From: Chaetorhynchus papuensis | Lineage: Eukaryota; Chordata; Aves; Passeriformes; Rhipiduridae | Length of the DNA: 64,000 nt | Assembly: GCA_013396525.1 (NCBI GenBank) | Contig: VWYX01000354.1 | Coordinates: forward strand, 724,157-788,156 | Direction of reading: 5' to 3' | Shown here: positions 1-13,532 of the stretch, piece by piece | Layout of the letters: the number at the start of each line of letters is the position of its first letter | Position numbering within the stretch: the stretch's first letter is position 1 | Notes under the pieces: generated by a model | The model's input: only the letters and a program-made list of their open reading frames with translations | Told to the model about the DNA's origin: nothing | Databases searched by the model: none | Position numbers and translations under genes: made by a program

Positions 1-2328
1 TTTTCATTAATATATATTTAGGATCTGGAGGGAATAACTTTATGCTGTATATAAGTTTCTTAAATAATGAGGAGCTTGATTTTTTTTGTACTGAATGATT
101 TACTGTGAAATAAAGAAAAATAAAGAAACTGATGGAGATTAAATACATTGCATGTATGTAGATCAACAAGATTTTCTACATTTTGCAGTGAACTCTTTTA
201 AAGGAACCTGAATTTCTGGTTAATAGTAATGTGCTTATAATGAGAATGCCTTGTTTGGTTGATTTTGGTTTTTTTCTGGTTTGGTTTTTTTTTTTTTCTT
301 TTTAGTAGATGAAAGTACTTTAAGACGTATATAAATCAAAGATGTTTCATTAATAATCAGTAATTTCGTTTTGACCAGTTTCTTACACATCTTAAAGTAA
401 AAATGTCTCCATCCTTCATACGGCTGCTGTGGTGTGTTCACGCTGGGGACTGTCACTGATTTTGGGACAGGACTTCTCCTTTATGTGTTACACAGAAAAC
501 AAGCAGAATTAATGTAAAGTGAATATGTTCCTTCTAATTGGTACAATGTGTCCTTGGCTACGATGTCTTTTTTTTTTTCCTCTTTTAAACTGCACCCTGG
601 CTAGCTTTGCATATAGATGTTTTACAGCTCTTGTCATCGTAAGATGAGCTTTCACTCTGGAATACTTTATTTCCTTATCCGTGATTTAAATTTGAAGTTA
701 ATGGACTTTCGTGCTGATTTGATTAATGTCAAAATATTTTTTTTTGAAGCTGATTTTTTTTTACTGAAGACTTACTTTTTTTCTTCATAAACTTTTATAA
801 CTAAAGAAATCCTAAACCCCTAAACAATCTTAATAGATAGGCTTTTAACTTTTTATTTGGTTCTTTTCATCATAGAAGAAGTTGTCCACGGAGGTATCTT
901 CTGCTGTATTTGCCTTCTTAACCAAACCACCCAGATTCACTGGGTAAACGCTTAGGGGACATAAAAACCCCAAACTCTAAAAAAGTTGCCAGACTATTTA
1001 AACTATAGGCTTATGCCTGGGGACAAGTTAACAACTAACTTATGTCAAAATTTTGATTTAAAACGTATTAAACAAAATCTTGTGGATGGCCCTTAGTATC
1101 TTGCAATATTTTTAGAAATGTGGGGATTTTTTTCAGTGAAAAACAAAATTTTGAACAGCATACACTGTTTACAGCACCTGTATATCACTCTTCTACAAGA
1201 CTGTTGCCAAGTTAAAATGGGTCCAAAATATGCACTTTAAGAGCCAAGATGACTTCAAAAGTCATTCTGATTAATATGAATGTGTTTAAAAAAAAACAAC
1301 AAAAACCAAACCAGGAATAGTAGCGGCAAAATGCTCTTCTGTTTGTTTATTTTCTTTTGCTAAAACAGAACTATGCTGCTTTCTCTCTTCAAGGATCCTT
1401 TTTGTTTACTGAAATCTGGAAAAAAACCCCTTATTTTCTGCTGGCTTCTACTTTGCCCTCTCTCAGCCTTCTCCCTGCAAACACATCAGTCCCTGCCCCG
1501 CTCTAAGTAGACATTTGCTGTCTTAACTCAGAATTTCTTTTTGTATGTTTGCGTTCCGGTTTCATATTTTAACATACTTGAATTCAAATATGTTCACGTA
1601 TATTTGAAATTAGTTTTAACTTTTGTTACATGTGCTCTGAATTTTTCTCAAGAAGTGGTTAAAAGAAATTTACAATCAGTAGACCTGTACAATTATTACA
1701 AAATATGTGTTATAAAAACACTGACTTTGTCGTAATGAATCACAGAAAAATTCCTTACATGGTAATGGCTCCATCAACTCCACGAATCAAACTGCTGTTT
1801 ACCTTAGAAAAGTATTTGCTCCAGTCCTAGTTTTTACAACTTCAGTTAAAATTTAGGTTATATTTCCAGATAACAAAAAAAAAAATCTTAAATGACCTGA
1901 AAACAATTGAAAGGAGGTTAAATAGAAACACTGAATAAATTACTGTGCTGGTTAGCAATTTTATTTTTCTGAGATAAGTAGTAGCAAAATTTGAATGGCC
2001 TAAATTATTCACAGTTTTAATAAAATACCCTTAGAATTTATTTCCAAAATGCCTGACATGCTGGAGTTAAAGAGTGTAATTTACACAAGAGAAATGTGTT
2101 AAATTATCCTTAATGCAGAATGGGATTACAGGCTAGACCGAAGAAAACAAAACTTGTTTCACCTGGGGAAAACAAAAATCTTAGCAGTCATAAATAAATG
2201 CATAGCACGTGGTTTTGAGAATCTTAAATAAAAGCTTATTTCATGATAATTATTGGATTTGGTTAGCTGCAGTAATATACAGTTTAACAATGTTCATAAT
2301 TGTAAAATTCTGTTTCTGTTCTTTCTAG
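1..2328 (+). other. MPP7: MPP7 intron 1 (3' end)
   Basis: AT-rich sequence with no recognisable exon, repeat or RNA gene. It contains several short T and A runs. It ends in a pyrimidine-rich tract and TTTCTAG acceptor at 2323-2328. It is called an intron because the next exon begins with untranslated sequence behind a good acceptor and there is no CpG-rich promoter nearby. It could alternatively be upstream intergenic DNA if transcription starts close to 2329. Confidence 0.7.
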
Positions 2329-2456
2329 GAGAAGCTGGGACATAACATAAATCTTTGTAGACAACTTGGCTGCAAGCAGATAAACTGAAATAAACTTCTG
2401 CCTTCTGGCTGCAGTGCTGGTTTGAGGTTTTTGCGTGACACTCTGCAGACTAAATC
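2329..2456 (+). other. MPP7: MPP7 5' untranslated part of first coding exon
   Basis: This 128-nt segment lies between the acceptor at 2327-2328 and the start codon at 2457. It contains no upstream ATG. An in-frame TAA at 2451-2453, two codons before the ATG, fixes the start codon. Two further AG sites behind pyrimidine-containing stretches, ending at 2414 (GGCTGCAG) and 2447 (CTCTGCAG), could serve as alternative acceptors and would change only the UTR. The first acceptor has the best tract. Confidence 0.75.
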
Positions 2457-2493
2457 ATGCCAGCGTTATCAACTGGATCTGGAAGTGACACAG
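2457..2493 (+). CDS. MPP7: MPP7 first coding exon (residues 1-12 plus one nt)
   Basis: The ATG has A at -3. It opens a 12-codon frame reading MPALSTGSGSDT plus one G, followed at once by the donor GTACGC. The peptide is the N-terminal tail that I know from vertebrate MPP7, and it leaves a phase-1 junction. Joined to the exon at 16273, the split codon becomes GGT (Gly). The tail precedes the first L27 domain and is Ser/Gly-rich with no domain of its own. The preceding in-frame stop rules out an upstream start in this exon. Another frame crossing this exon is a shadow. Confidence 0.93.
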
Positions 2494-5400
2494 GTACGCA
2501 GGCCAAGGAGGGGGCATGTTTCCTCCACATCTTATTTGTTAAGTCTATATTTCAAGAAATCATCAAATAAGATAATTAATTATGGTCTCAACAGATTCTT
2601 AATTTAAGACTTAAAACATAACCTTTTCTCCCTGAAGTTAATTTAGATATATGAAACACCACAGATAAAATATACTAATTTTGAAAAGTGCTACCACCAC
2701 CTTCTTCCCCTCCATCCCTAACCTCCAAAAAAGAACAGCTCCAAACATATATTACAGATGGATCTGAAGAATTTGGATTCACCTCTTAGCACAGTTCCTA
2801 CAATGTTAACTTGAAAAAGGAGGAAGAGGGAAAAAAGAATGATGATATCATGCATGCCTTAATATTTGCAGCAGTCTAGACTATCCCCTCTGTGAGTTAC
2901 AGTTATCAGTGGAGTTATTTCTGAACACAGACTATTCAGTTTTGACAATTCTATAACAAATTAGGAGAAGAAAAATACTGTCTCAAGTTCTGTTCCTTCG
3001 CTTGTCTTCCATGTCAGAGTCCAGTTCCTGTCACTGACTGCAGGCAGTGGGATTGCAGATATGTAGCTTTCCATAGTTTTTACCTTCTTTGTGGCAACAT
3101 TAGGTTATATTCAAAGGTTAAATTTCATCTTCTTGTTATGCTGACATTCTCCCTCTCTGTCAGTATTTTTGTCCCTCCGTTTGGGATAACTAAAGCTAGT
3201 ATTTTTGCTTGAGACTGTTAGTTAAAAAAGGGTGATCCAGCTGAGGTTGCAATACAATACAAAGATCTCTGCTTTCCACCCCCGTGCCACATAGTTTTAT
3301 GCACAGAAATAACAGATTTGGAAAATTAGGAGGGTGATTTCAAGTCAGGAATCCAAAAATATGTGTGTAAGTATGTATATAAGGAACTGCATTTGATTCT
3401 TATTTTTAGTAGACTGTACAGTGCGGTGATTTTGTTTTCCCCACACGTAAAATTTATCTTAGATGAAAATATTAATCTTTACAATTAGGGTGTGTGTTTG
3501 TTTATTTGTTGCCATGGGGAAGGAGAGTTGTTTGGTTTTATATGCTTTTTTGTCTCCCTATTCCTGTGTTTAAGGGATTTGACTAGGACTTTGCCAAACC
3601 CTATCTCTGCATACCTTTCTTTTCTCTCCCTCTCCTCATGGAAATAAGTGTCTTGAAGCTGTTCAGTATGCTAAACCTGAGTTTTAGAAGGTGTGTCAGG
3701 GTCTACTCTGAGCTAATTTTCCACTCTGGACCTTTGCTTTCTTTATCATGCATCCTTTTGTGTCCTTTCAAAAGCTGCCTTAATTTTTTTTTAATTATTA
3801 CTTGGTTTTTAAAGATTGTTAATATGTCTAAAAGTAATAGTCATGGACATACTTTCTGAATAAAGAAAGAGAAGGGCTCCAAAAAGTAGAAAACAATCCT
3901 AATTTTGAAATATTATGTGTTAGAATGCTTCTAAACACGTTTTACCGTGCTATTTAATCCATATGATGCCGCAAATATACCTTTAATAATTAAGGTCTGT
4001 GTTAAAACTCAAGTGTCTCCATTGTCCCATGAAATGTATAGTAAAACATGATACACACCATTAATATCTTGCTGGTAAGTAATACTGCTTGTTAAATCCT
4101 TTTTTTTTTCTGCTGCAAGTTATAAGTTGTTTCTTAAATAAAAATTTGCATTTGGAGTGAAAAGAGAATTTTTTCCCCTCACTTTCTTCACAATACTTCC
4201 TGATGGGTCTGATACACATTTAAGTATTTTTGGGATGGTTACATCAAACTGTGCTTTCTACCCTGGTTATGATACAGGTGATTTCTAACTGGAGTCCTGT
4301 TTTTCTACTGTTACTCTCACTCTTAGATTAAAAAATAGTGATGTGCATAAAATTTTTCCTACCTCTGTTGCTCCTGTGTGGGTAAGCCAGTTTTCCTCTA
4401 ACCCTGTCTGTACAGACGGGTATTGTGGCATGTGATGAGGTGAAACTGCACTGTCTGGGGCACTGGGCACTTGGCAAGTCACTTAGTGGGACCTTTAGGG
4501 TAGGGACATGACCCTGTTTAGTCTGTTTGCTAGGACTCTCTTTTGTAAATACAGTCAGACAAAATACAGCCTAACCTATTTTTTGTGTCTGTTAGATGTT
4601 GGGTGATATAAAAGTAAACCTGGATTTAAAAACAAATGAAAGAATTCCATCAGGACTTGTAAATAGAAATGCATCATATGTGAATATTGAAAGTTGCCAT
4701 GTCATGGACTACTGGACACTTGGTCACTAGTATGGGAACATTAATCATTTTAAATTTTTTTTATATAGTCTGAAGCATCAGATCACTGTCAAAAGTAGGA
4801 TAGTGTTCATGATGGGCTGTGTTTGATCAGACTAAATGTTTACCTGACTGTTCATTTTACCTTGCTTTTGCTTTGTCAACAGCTCTTATTAGAAGTGGCA
4901 CCATGTACTTGCAGCTGCTTTCTTCATATAAATTCTTCATATATCTGCTTTTGTCATATCATGTTTTAACCTGTATCTTCCTCTGAACACAAGCCATGCC
5001 TCTTAAATCTGTTTTGAGGGGCATTTACCAGGCTTTAAGCTATGATAAATCAAAATCATGGCTATACTATTTTCAATTCTTTTTAAAATGTTTGTTTTAA
5101 TTTATTCAGATTGATATAGTGACTTTTAATTTAATCTTATGCTTTGCCAGATTGATCTGGCTTCACTAACCTGAAGACAGTGGACAAAGGCTTATGTGCA
5201 GATGCTTCTTTCTCTTCCACTCTCCCTTAGCCATACAGAAAACCTATTTTTATGTAGTAATAATTAAAAAGCTGCTCATTGTGTATAACTTCTGTGTGAC
5301 CCTTAAGGTTTATAGTCCTCTTAGTGTCAAGTCAAAGTTATCTTAAAGCAACCAGAGTGAATGGAAGGCTGAGCTCATGCCTCGAGCTGGGTCAGAAGCT

Positions 5401-6033
5401 TTCAATAGTTTCTGTGTTGCAAAAGTCTGCTTGCCCTCTATGTGCAAGCCCATCACACAGATTTTTTGAAGACTGAGCAAGAAGACTTGCATTTTTGCAG
5501 GTAAAGCAAATCTGTGAGATCTGGCATTCACTTATCTGGTATATTTAGGAAGGTGTAAAATTGCAGTTCTGGCTTCACAGTAGTAGATGGCAGCTTTGTT
5601 GCTGACTTTGGTGGAGCCAAGATGACATCATTATTCTTTAAGTGTTGTTCTAATGTGAAAACATCGTAAACTTGTTGCAGACTGCTTTCCTCCTAACGCT
5701 GTATCAAGCTAGCTTAACTGACAAGTTTAAAAATGCTCTTCTGTTTGTTCTCAAAAACCAGTGAATGTGCAAAGCAGACTTTATGTTTTTGTTTCATGTG
5801 TTGTCAGCAGGAAAATCACATTTATGGGCCAAGTTTAGGCACCAAGTAAAACTGTGTGAGATTGCTTATATACAGTGAAAGTCAGAAGCAGTTCTTGGAT
5901 TTGATTATTGTAAATTATAGAAAGAGAAAATGTGCAAGGGCTTACATTTGTTTCTTCTTGAGCACATAAAGGAGTGAGCACTCTGCCAGATAGTGGAGTT
6001 TTCTCTGTATTACGGGACTGCAAAACTGAATAC

Positions 6034-6065
6034 GTGTTGGGTTTTTAATTAAAAAAACCCAACAC
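6034..6065. repeat. Perfect inverted repeat / hairpin
   Basis: The 13-nt arm 6034-6046 (GTGTTGGGTTTTT) is the exact reverse complement of 6053-6065, with a 6-nt loop. The A/T core could pair further. It is too short and too A/T-rich in its core for a confident microRNA call. It may be a remnant of a terminal-inverted-repeat element or chance. Confidence 0.7.
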
Positions 6066-8123
6066 ATTTTTTACTAACCAAATTTTAAGTTCATCCGGCC
6101 TTTAAAATATTCCTGTCTTCTGTGTTTTTGTCTCTGTTTTGTAATAATACTGAATAGATATGTGAAATCTGTTCTAAATGTTAGGTATTTTTCCAAATTG
6201 CATTTATAGTAGTGTATTCTGTGATTCTTTTAAGAATTAATCTCGATCTCTGAAGCTGCATGCTGTTGATGTGGGTATGCTGAATGCTGGCAGAAATATT
6301 TTGCTAGGATAGTTCTTATGGATTTGCTTCCCAGTGGTGAGGGACCACTGCAAGCAGTGGGAAGTTCAAAGATGATTCTGCAGTCACCTGAACCCAAAAA
6401 GATGCTGCCTTGCTTTTATTGCTTTCATATAGATGTCTTCTCTTTATTTACTACTATATTAATGCATTTTGATCAGCTTGTCCGTTTCAACATGATGTTT
6501 TCTAGGAGGATTTGATAATGAAAAGGATAAAAAGGTAGATGAAAAAAGCAATAATGTGAAGAAAAAGCTAAGTAGTTGGTTAAGCTGGAAGGGGGACATC
6601 AGAAACATCTATAGTGGAAGAAGGACAAATTAATCTGAAGTGTTAAAATTTTTATTTCAGACTTTTAACCCAGTTTTCAGGATTCAGAGAGAGATAGAAA
6701 TCAGAGAGTTGTATTTTTACAGCCTGTTTAAAGAACGTAGCAAGATAAAATGGTGGCCGAAGATCTGGGCTCATTGTTACGAGATGAAGAGAAAAGGAAT
6801 TTAGGAGAGCAATGAAGGAAAGATTTCTGGGAGTTGTCCTTCCGTTGGAGGCTGCCAGGGCAAAGGCTCGCAGGGTCATTGGTTCCTGCTCCAGACTGCC
6901 TTTGTTTCCCCACTGGCATCCTGTGGTGGAAACAGAGCAGAGGGAAAGCCTTCACTCGCCTGCTTTACACTCTTGATTACGACTTAGGCATAGGTGTGCT
7001 GCAGCAAGTGTAGTATGTAAATGCCTTGGCTGCATCACGATTTCAAGGCTACTTAAATTCTTCAGCACATTGAAATGCATAGATATGGCTAGATATTAAT
7101 GAAAATGGATATGATAGCTGAGGCTATCTATAATAAATAGAGCCAATATTTTATCCTTGCATTCTTGATTTCTCCCCATCTCCATCTGCCAGAGGCATTA
7201 AATGGCTTTTAGGCTAACATTAATTTGAAAGATATGGGAAGTATGAGATGTATGGCTAGCTTTAATTGCAATCTGATTTAATTTTTAAAAATATAAATTG
7301 CTGGTGTTGGAAAGGATATTTTGGTATTAACGTATTTATGGTGACTTGGAAAATTTGTTCGAAGTGAAATGAAATTTCTCTAAACAGTTCTGTTTTTTGT
7401 TAATATATTACGCTAGACTGATTCAGCAGTGTGGAATCAGAAAATGTGTGTAAGCATATTTACTGATGGCAGACTCTTCAAAACTGTTCCAGTTTTTGGA
7501 CACAAATTTAAATTCAAATGGTGTAGCAGCTGAAACAATTTTATCCCCTCTTTTTTTTGGTGAGCAGTGTGTGGTTTTGTAGTAAATTTGAAAGCACAAT
7601 AACCTATACTGTTTCTAAGCAGAGGCTCTGTTATATATGGCTCTGTTTGTTGGACCAAAAGCTGTAGTTACAGAAGTGGGTGACAATTCTAGTGATGCCA
7701 GGTGTCCTTTGCTGAGAGCAGACTGCTGTGCTGTCCTGCTCAAGTGTAGCTGTGCCAGCATCCAGGTTAGCCAGCAGAGCCTACATATTGTGTGCATTTA
7801 GTGTCAGATGGAGGGTTCTGTGGCTTCTCAGCCCAATATCACATCAAATCTTGGCCGATTTAAAAGAACTAAACCTGTTAATCAAAAGGCAATTTATTAC
7901 TACTAAGAGGTAATGAAAAGCTTCCCTGTTAGCTGTTGCCTGTTGTGAAATACAGGGGTTCAAATTTTTTTTTTTAATAACATATTGGTTTAGGAAAAAA
8001 CCCAACACACACAAAAACCACCTTAAAGCAGCATATTAGTCTTACACATAAACTACAAAATAATTTAATTATTTCAGATAGTTTACTTTCCTAAATTTAC
8101 TTTCAAGATAAGGTGATGAGGTA

Positions 8124-8520
8124 GGATCATGGAATGGTTTGGGCTGATGGGGACCTTAAAGATCATCTAACTTCAAACCCCCTGCTTTGAGCAGGGACAT
8201 CTTTCACTAGACCAGGTTGCTCAGAGCCCTATCCAACCTGGCCTTGAATGTTGCCAGGGATGGGACAGCCCCAACTTCTGGGAACAGCCTGTATCAGTGC
8301 CTCACCAATCTCATCACAAAGAATTTCTTCCCTATACTAACCTAAATTTCCCCTCTTTCAGTTTGAACCATTACTTCTTGTCCTATCACTACAGTTCCTG
8401 ACAAAGAGTTCCTCTCCAGCCTTCCTTGTAGACCCACTGCATATATTGGAAATTTGCTAGGAGGTCTCTATGCACACTTCTCCAGGCTGAACAGCCCCAA
8501 CTTTCTCAGCCTGTCAATAT
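8124..8520 (-). mobile_element. CR1 LINE, 5'-truncated 3' end, antisense to MPP7
   Basis: The + strand reads the familiar reverse complement of a CR1 3' end: GGAATGGTTTGGGCTGATGG, then GACCTTAAAGATCATCTAAC and GAGCAGGGACATCTTTCACT. Further on come GCCTTGAATGTTGCCAGGGA and the TCTCCAGGCTGAACAGCCCC block near 8480. CR1 is the dominant non-LTR retrotransposon of birds, and most copies are 5'-truncated as here. No intact reverse transcriptase frame remains. The ends are estimated to within a few tens of bases. Confidence 0.93.
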
Positions 8521-10697
8521 ACTTGGCTTTTTAAATTTGTGTAAATTCCTGTATTCTTCTATAAACTTTTATATCAAGTGTATGTGGCTGTATGTATATG
8601 ACTGTTGTATTGGCATCACTTGTTTTGAGTGTTAATTTCTAAACTAGGTCCTACAGTGAATCATAAGACTGAAATAATATACTGACTTGATTTCAGGCAT
8701 CAGTACTGCCTAGGATTGTAGAACTTTTTCTTCTACTCTCGTGATTAGCATATATCTTGACCATGGGAGGTTGAGATACATGGTAATCAAATGGTGTTTC
8801 CATTATTCTTAGGCACAACTGATTAGAAAATACTGTAGATTTCTATTGTTTGAAGTCTTTATTCGGGCTTTTAGTGAGATATTGTGTCCTCCTTTTGCTG
8901 ATGCAAAATGCTCTGTGTAGTATTCCTTGCTGCCCCTCCCCAGTGACAAGTCTCTTACAACCTCGCAAACTGTGACTAAAGAGTTAAACGTGGCCAGTGT
9001 GTCCAGTGCCTTCCTAGTGCTGGACTGAGTTCTTTCCTGACTGCCTGTCAGGTACTTGCTATTGCCTCCTCTAGGGCTGATGAAGATCTAGATAGAAATC
9101 CTAAAGACTTGCCAAGCTGATGTCTATGGAAAGGACCAGTCAATTAGTCAAGGTTATTCAAGGTGCCATAGTATGCAGACTTCATTGGAGGAGCCAGGAT
9201 TTTTTGTTGTTGTTGTTTTAAAAAGGAATATCAAATTTTTGTATGAGTTTTCCACAAGCTGCTTGTTAATTTATCCTTGATGGGTCACTTTAAATCAGTT
9301 TTATTATGTGTTATTCTTGCAGATAATAGGTGAGCTTTTGAATACTCATAAAAGTACATTTTATGAACTACGAAAATATCCATGTTGACACAGTGTCTAG
9401 TAACTACATTTTTGAGGGGTTTCTATTTTGACACAGCTTTGATGAGCCATACAAACAAGAACTTCGCAGCAACAGTCTTGCCCTGTATGGATGCAAATAG
9501 AGATCAACTCTAACTCGCATCAGAACGTTAACAGTATATGGTATGTTAAATCTGAAATACACATGTTGAGACAAATCCTAAAAGACCAATAACTGTTTCA
9601 AACAACCGCGTGTTCTTTAGCTCCGGGAGCCAAGTTCCAAAACTAAAGATTTTTCCATTTTGAAGGAAGTAATATTTTTAAAAGTGACATTTTCTGTCAT
9701 AACATTGTTTTAAGGTGGGCTAACAAATTTACTGTAGCTTGGAGGCATAAAAATTAGGTACAACTTTTAAGTTACAATACTATTGCCCTTATGAATATGC
9801 AGTCTTGTTCTTTGAGGACTCTTACAGCAAAATTCTTTTTTTCATCAGAAAAAATGTACAACACTGATATTTCTATTGCTCTTGCCATCTGTAAGGAAGC
9901 ATTTTACCTTTTTTTTGTGAATTAGCAAATAAATCAAACCAGATATTTTTCCCAAGATGCCAATCACTTGCATGTCATGATTATCTAGTTACTCAGTGTT
10001 CTGTAACTTTGAAAATTAATATTTTTTTTTAGAAACGCTAAACTGCAAAATTTAAAAAAAGGTGCTTACTGGAATGAGTTAATCCATCTGGCTCTCCAGA
10101 GAAAAATTGTTAATCTTTAACTTTTTGTAGTGTCAGCAAGCCCATATATTCAGTGGAATTACTTAAGAGAACATAAAAAAAGAATTATTTGTAGCACATA
10201 AATTTGAGCACATAGTGGTCTTTTTACAGCTGGAGTCTGATAGGACAGTGCAGTGTGTCCATCCTAATATGCAGACATACTGCATATGTTTTTATTTGAA
10301 CCTGTGCGTAAATACTAATCTCAAATTTCAGAATGAAATAATTTTCACTATTTGGTGTTAGTGACTGATTTTGTTATTCAACAGCAAGGATGCCAGAACG
10401 AGTGCTTCTACTGAGATGCTGTTTGCTTGTGTGTAAGGCAAATGTCTGAGCCTTTGTGGAACTGTAAAGTACAGTTCAAATGTGAAAAAATGTCAGCTTG
10501 TTATAAATGGCAGCAAATGGTGCTGATTATTTTACCTTTGACAAAGTGGAAAATTTAAAGGTTGGTTTGTCCAATTTTATTAACACAATAAATTTTTACA
10601 GTGTTGTTCTGGGCCTTCAGATATATGTTCTTTAGTGTTTATTATCCCTTAGTTGCTGTAAAAATTCTAGATTCGAAGTCTGGCATCATTGTTCAGA

Positions 10698-10724
10698 ATG
10701 CTAATTCGGGAAATTAATTAGCAT
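10698..10724. promoter_or_regulatory. Octamer-like inverted repeat (candidate POU/homeodomain site)
   Basis: ATGCTAATT at 10698-10706 is repeated as its perfect reverse complement at 10716-10724, with a 9-nt spacer. Each arm resembles a POU/octamer-type half (ATGCTAAT) next to a TAAT homeodomain core. Regulatory function is only an inference from motif and symmetry. Confidence 0.3.
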
Positions 10725-13512
10725 ATGAAAGCAAAGGCACATCCACGTTTCCATTTCTTCCCTTACGCTAACCAAAACAAAGTTGGTGTTTTCTTGTAAT
10801 ATGCAAGAGTGATGGAACGCAGAGACCATATTTTTTATCATTTAGCACTAGTTTATAGCTTCCACAGACTTGTCCTAATAATGAAGCTATGAAGGATATG
10901 ACAAGAATGGTGATATTAAATTTCTCTAGACTAACAGTAAATTTTTCCATTCTGATGTCAAGAATGTAGAGCATCTGGAATCTGCAGTGTGAGTGGTTCA
11001 GTTCGGGAACAGTTTCATCAACTGCTTAGCCATTTATTCTCCTCCTAGGAACAAGGAGTCTTCTGTAGAATATAACACTACAAAGGAAGCAGTTTTCTAA
11101 AACTGGAAAAATTTTTCATGTCCTGTTGTTTCTGATTTAAAAGGTTTCCATTGCTTCTTACTATTAAATCTGTTTGCATGTGCAAATCAAGTGTACACTT
11201 TTTTAAATTGGAATTGGCATTATTATACATTTTGGTCTTCAGATCAAATAAAACTAAATTGTATTACTTAAGTTTAGAAAAAGCTGAAGATGCTCTGAAG
11301 ATAGTAACTGCTTAATTGTGTTGAAAGAACAAGTTGAAATTTATCTTTTACTCTTTTAGGCAGGGACAGTGCTGAATTTTCAAGCATAGCTGGATTTTCC
11401 CTTAAGATTACTTTAGTTCAAGCTGGCAGAATGCTACAAGACTTATTCTGCAGCCATTTTGTCTTACCTGTTCTTGCAACAAGTCCAAAAAGCTTCAGAG
11501 TAGTTTCTCTATCCATGACAAACTGTTGTAAATTTTAGTTTTGGATTGTGTATGTGGATTTAGATTATCTGCATGTGTGTCATTTATATGGACTATTTCT
11601 GTAGGCAAAGCTATCTAGTTAATGGATTTTAATTCCCTGTGGCACTGTTCTTGAATGAACTAAATTTTATGAAAAATTTATTGTATGTCTAGTGTTAATT
11701 TTTTACTTTTAAATCTGTTTATTCTGAGTCAGGTAATCAGATTTAATAGACTCTATAAGTACCTTCAAACAACCCCCTCCCCCTTCCACTCTTACAACAG
11801 TTTTGTAATTATATTCCCATGTGTAATGCTTGTCTCCTTTTAGTAGGTGTTTCATTCTATAGGATTTTACTGAGTTCATGTAAGTGTTAGGTACTGTACC
11901 TAATTTATATTACGTGAATATAAATAGCAGCATGCTGGTATCTAAAATAGGAGCTTCATTTATCTGAAATTAATTCCTATTACTGCCACTCGATTATGTG
12001 ACCTTGTTTAACATAGAAAGGGCCCTTTTTCCTCCTGTTCCACTAATTTGGGAATGTTCAGGTGTGATTACACTGTGTTGGGGGTTAGGGTTCCTCCCCC
12101 CCTGAGCTGTAGGAATCACCAGACTTACTTCCCCTCTTAAAATTGCATAATTGTCTTGCATCTCCATGTTTAATCACATTGTTAGGTTTTTTTTAATGTA
12201 TGCTCAGGTCTTCTGGGAATAAATGACCTACTTTTAAAAATGGAAATAAATTAGTTTTTCATGTGTAAGTCATGTTTACTGAATTTTGACACCCAAAGTA
12301 TTTTGATACTAGTTAATTCCAATGGGTGCATGAGTAATTTTAAATATAAATGCTGATTAAACTTAGGCAAACTAGATTAAAAAAAAATCAAGAAACTAAG
12401 TAGAATAGCAACAGTGTATAATAAAAGCAATTTTTTTTTTTTGCAAGGCACTCCACACAGTGCTGTCAACATCAGGCATTAAAAACAACAGGACTTTTTT
12501 TTTTGGCTTTTCATCTTTTTTCTTTTAAACAACTTCTAGATACATTTTTTTAAAGCTCTTGTTTGTGTTTATTTACATTGTGGGCACCTTTCAAAAAAAT
12601 GTGAGGTCCATATGCATGCCGTATGACTCAAGAAGGTGGGACTTCAAGAGAAACATCAAAATTGAGACCAAGAGCACAATCAAGGCCTGGCAGGTAGTGG
12701 TAGCATTCAACTTGGAGGTACTGATATATCTCACACCAGGGCTTATGTGATGAATATGTGTTTTGAATTTGCAAAACAATCTGTATTTTAGGGGGTATCA
12801 CTATGACTTTTTGAAAAGTTAATTTTTGGTTTTAGAAGTAATCAAAAGTCAAAAGTATGGCATCCCTTCAGACTACATAATTGCTACTGGAACAATTAAA
12901 AAAAAGTCTGGTTTTAACTGCCTGGCAGTATTAAAACCATTGTTAAACTTGCATTTTTTTTTCTCATGGCCTTTGGCTCTGACTTCTAGAACCACCTGAG
13001 ATACTACTTAAAAATTTTGCAGGAGGTTTGAAGTTGATCTGAAGCACTCTAATATGAAATTCAGATTATTTCTATTGCTGCCTGGCAGCATCTCTGTACA
13101 GTGAGATCTTAAAGGGCTGCAGGAATTTGAGCTACTGCCCTTCATGTGTAGGAAAGATGCATGTGACAATTTGTGAGATTTGGTAATTAAAGTTAGGCCA
13201 ATGTTTGGCTGCCAATATAGTGGTGTCAACTTCATAACCAGTTTACACTAACTTGACAAATTATTGTGTCCCTGTCCATATCACAAAAGCACTTTCTTTC
13301 ATATGCCATGTGCTCGTAAAGTCACATGCCAGCCACAATTTTCACTGTTTCTTCACAGTGTAATGAATAACAATACATTTCATGTAATTTAGACACAAGT
13401 AAAAATCATGTTTTACTTGGAGCTGTTTGTAGATCCACATACTGTATTTCTTAATATATAAAAATCAGAATGCCCATCTGAAAATTTTTGATTCTGTGGT
13501 ACTGCGCACCAC

Positions 13513-13532
13513 AGAAGGAACAAGAAGGAACA
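13513..13532. repeat. Two-copy 10-bp direct repeat
   Basis: The decamer GAAGGAACAA occurs twice in perfect tandem. It is a minor simple repeat with no evident role. Confidence 0.6.

Noticed and set aside
235..456. Minus-strand 73-codon ORF with a lysine run
   Set aside because: Driven by a long T run on the + strand; low complexity and no supporting context.
780..1060. C/A-rich patch (CCTAAACCCCTAAACAATC) suggesting a mitochondrial insertion
   Set aside because: I could not line it up with any mitochondrial gene, and the surrounding sequence is ordinary intron.
7990..8010. Recurrent AAAAAACCCAACA strings (near 6050, 7994 and 56706)
   Set aside because: Short, A-rich and without shared flanks; more likely coincidence than a repeat family.
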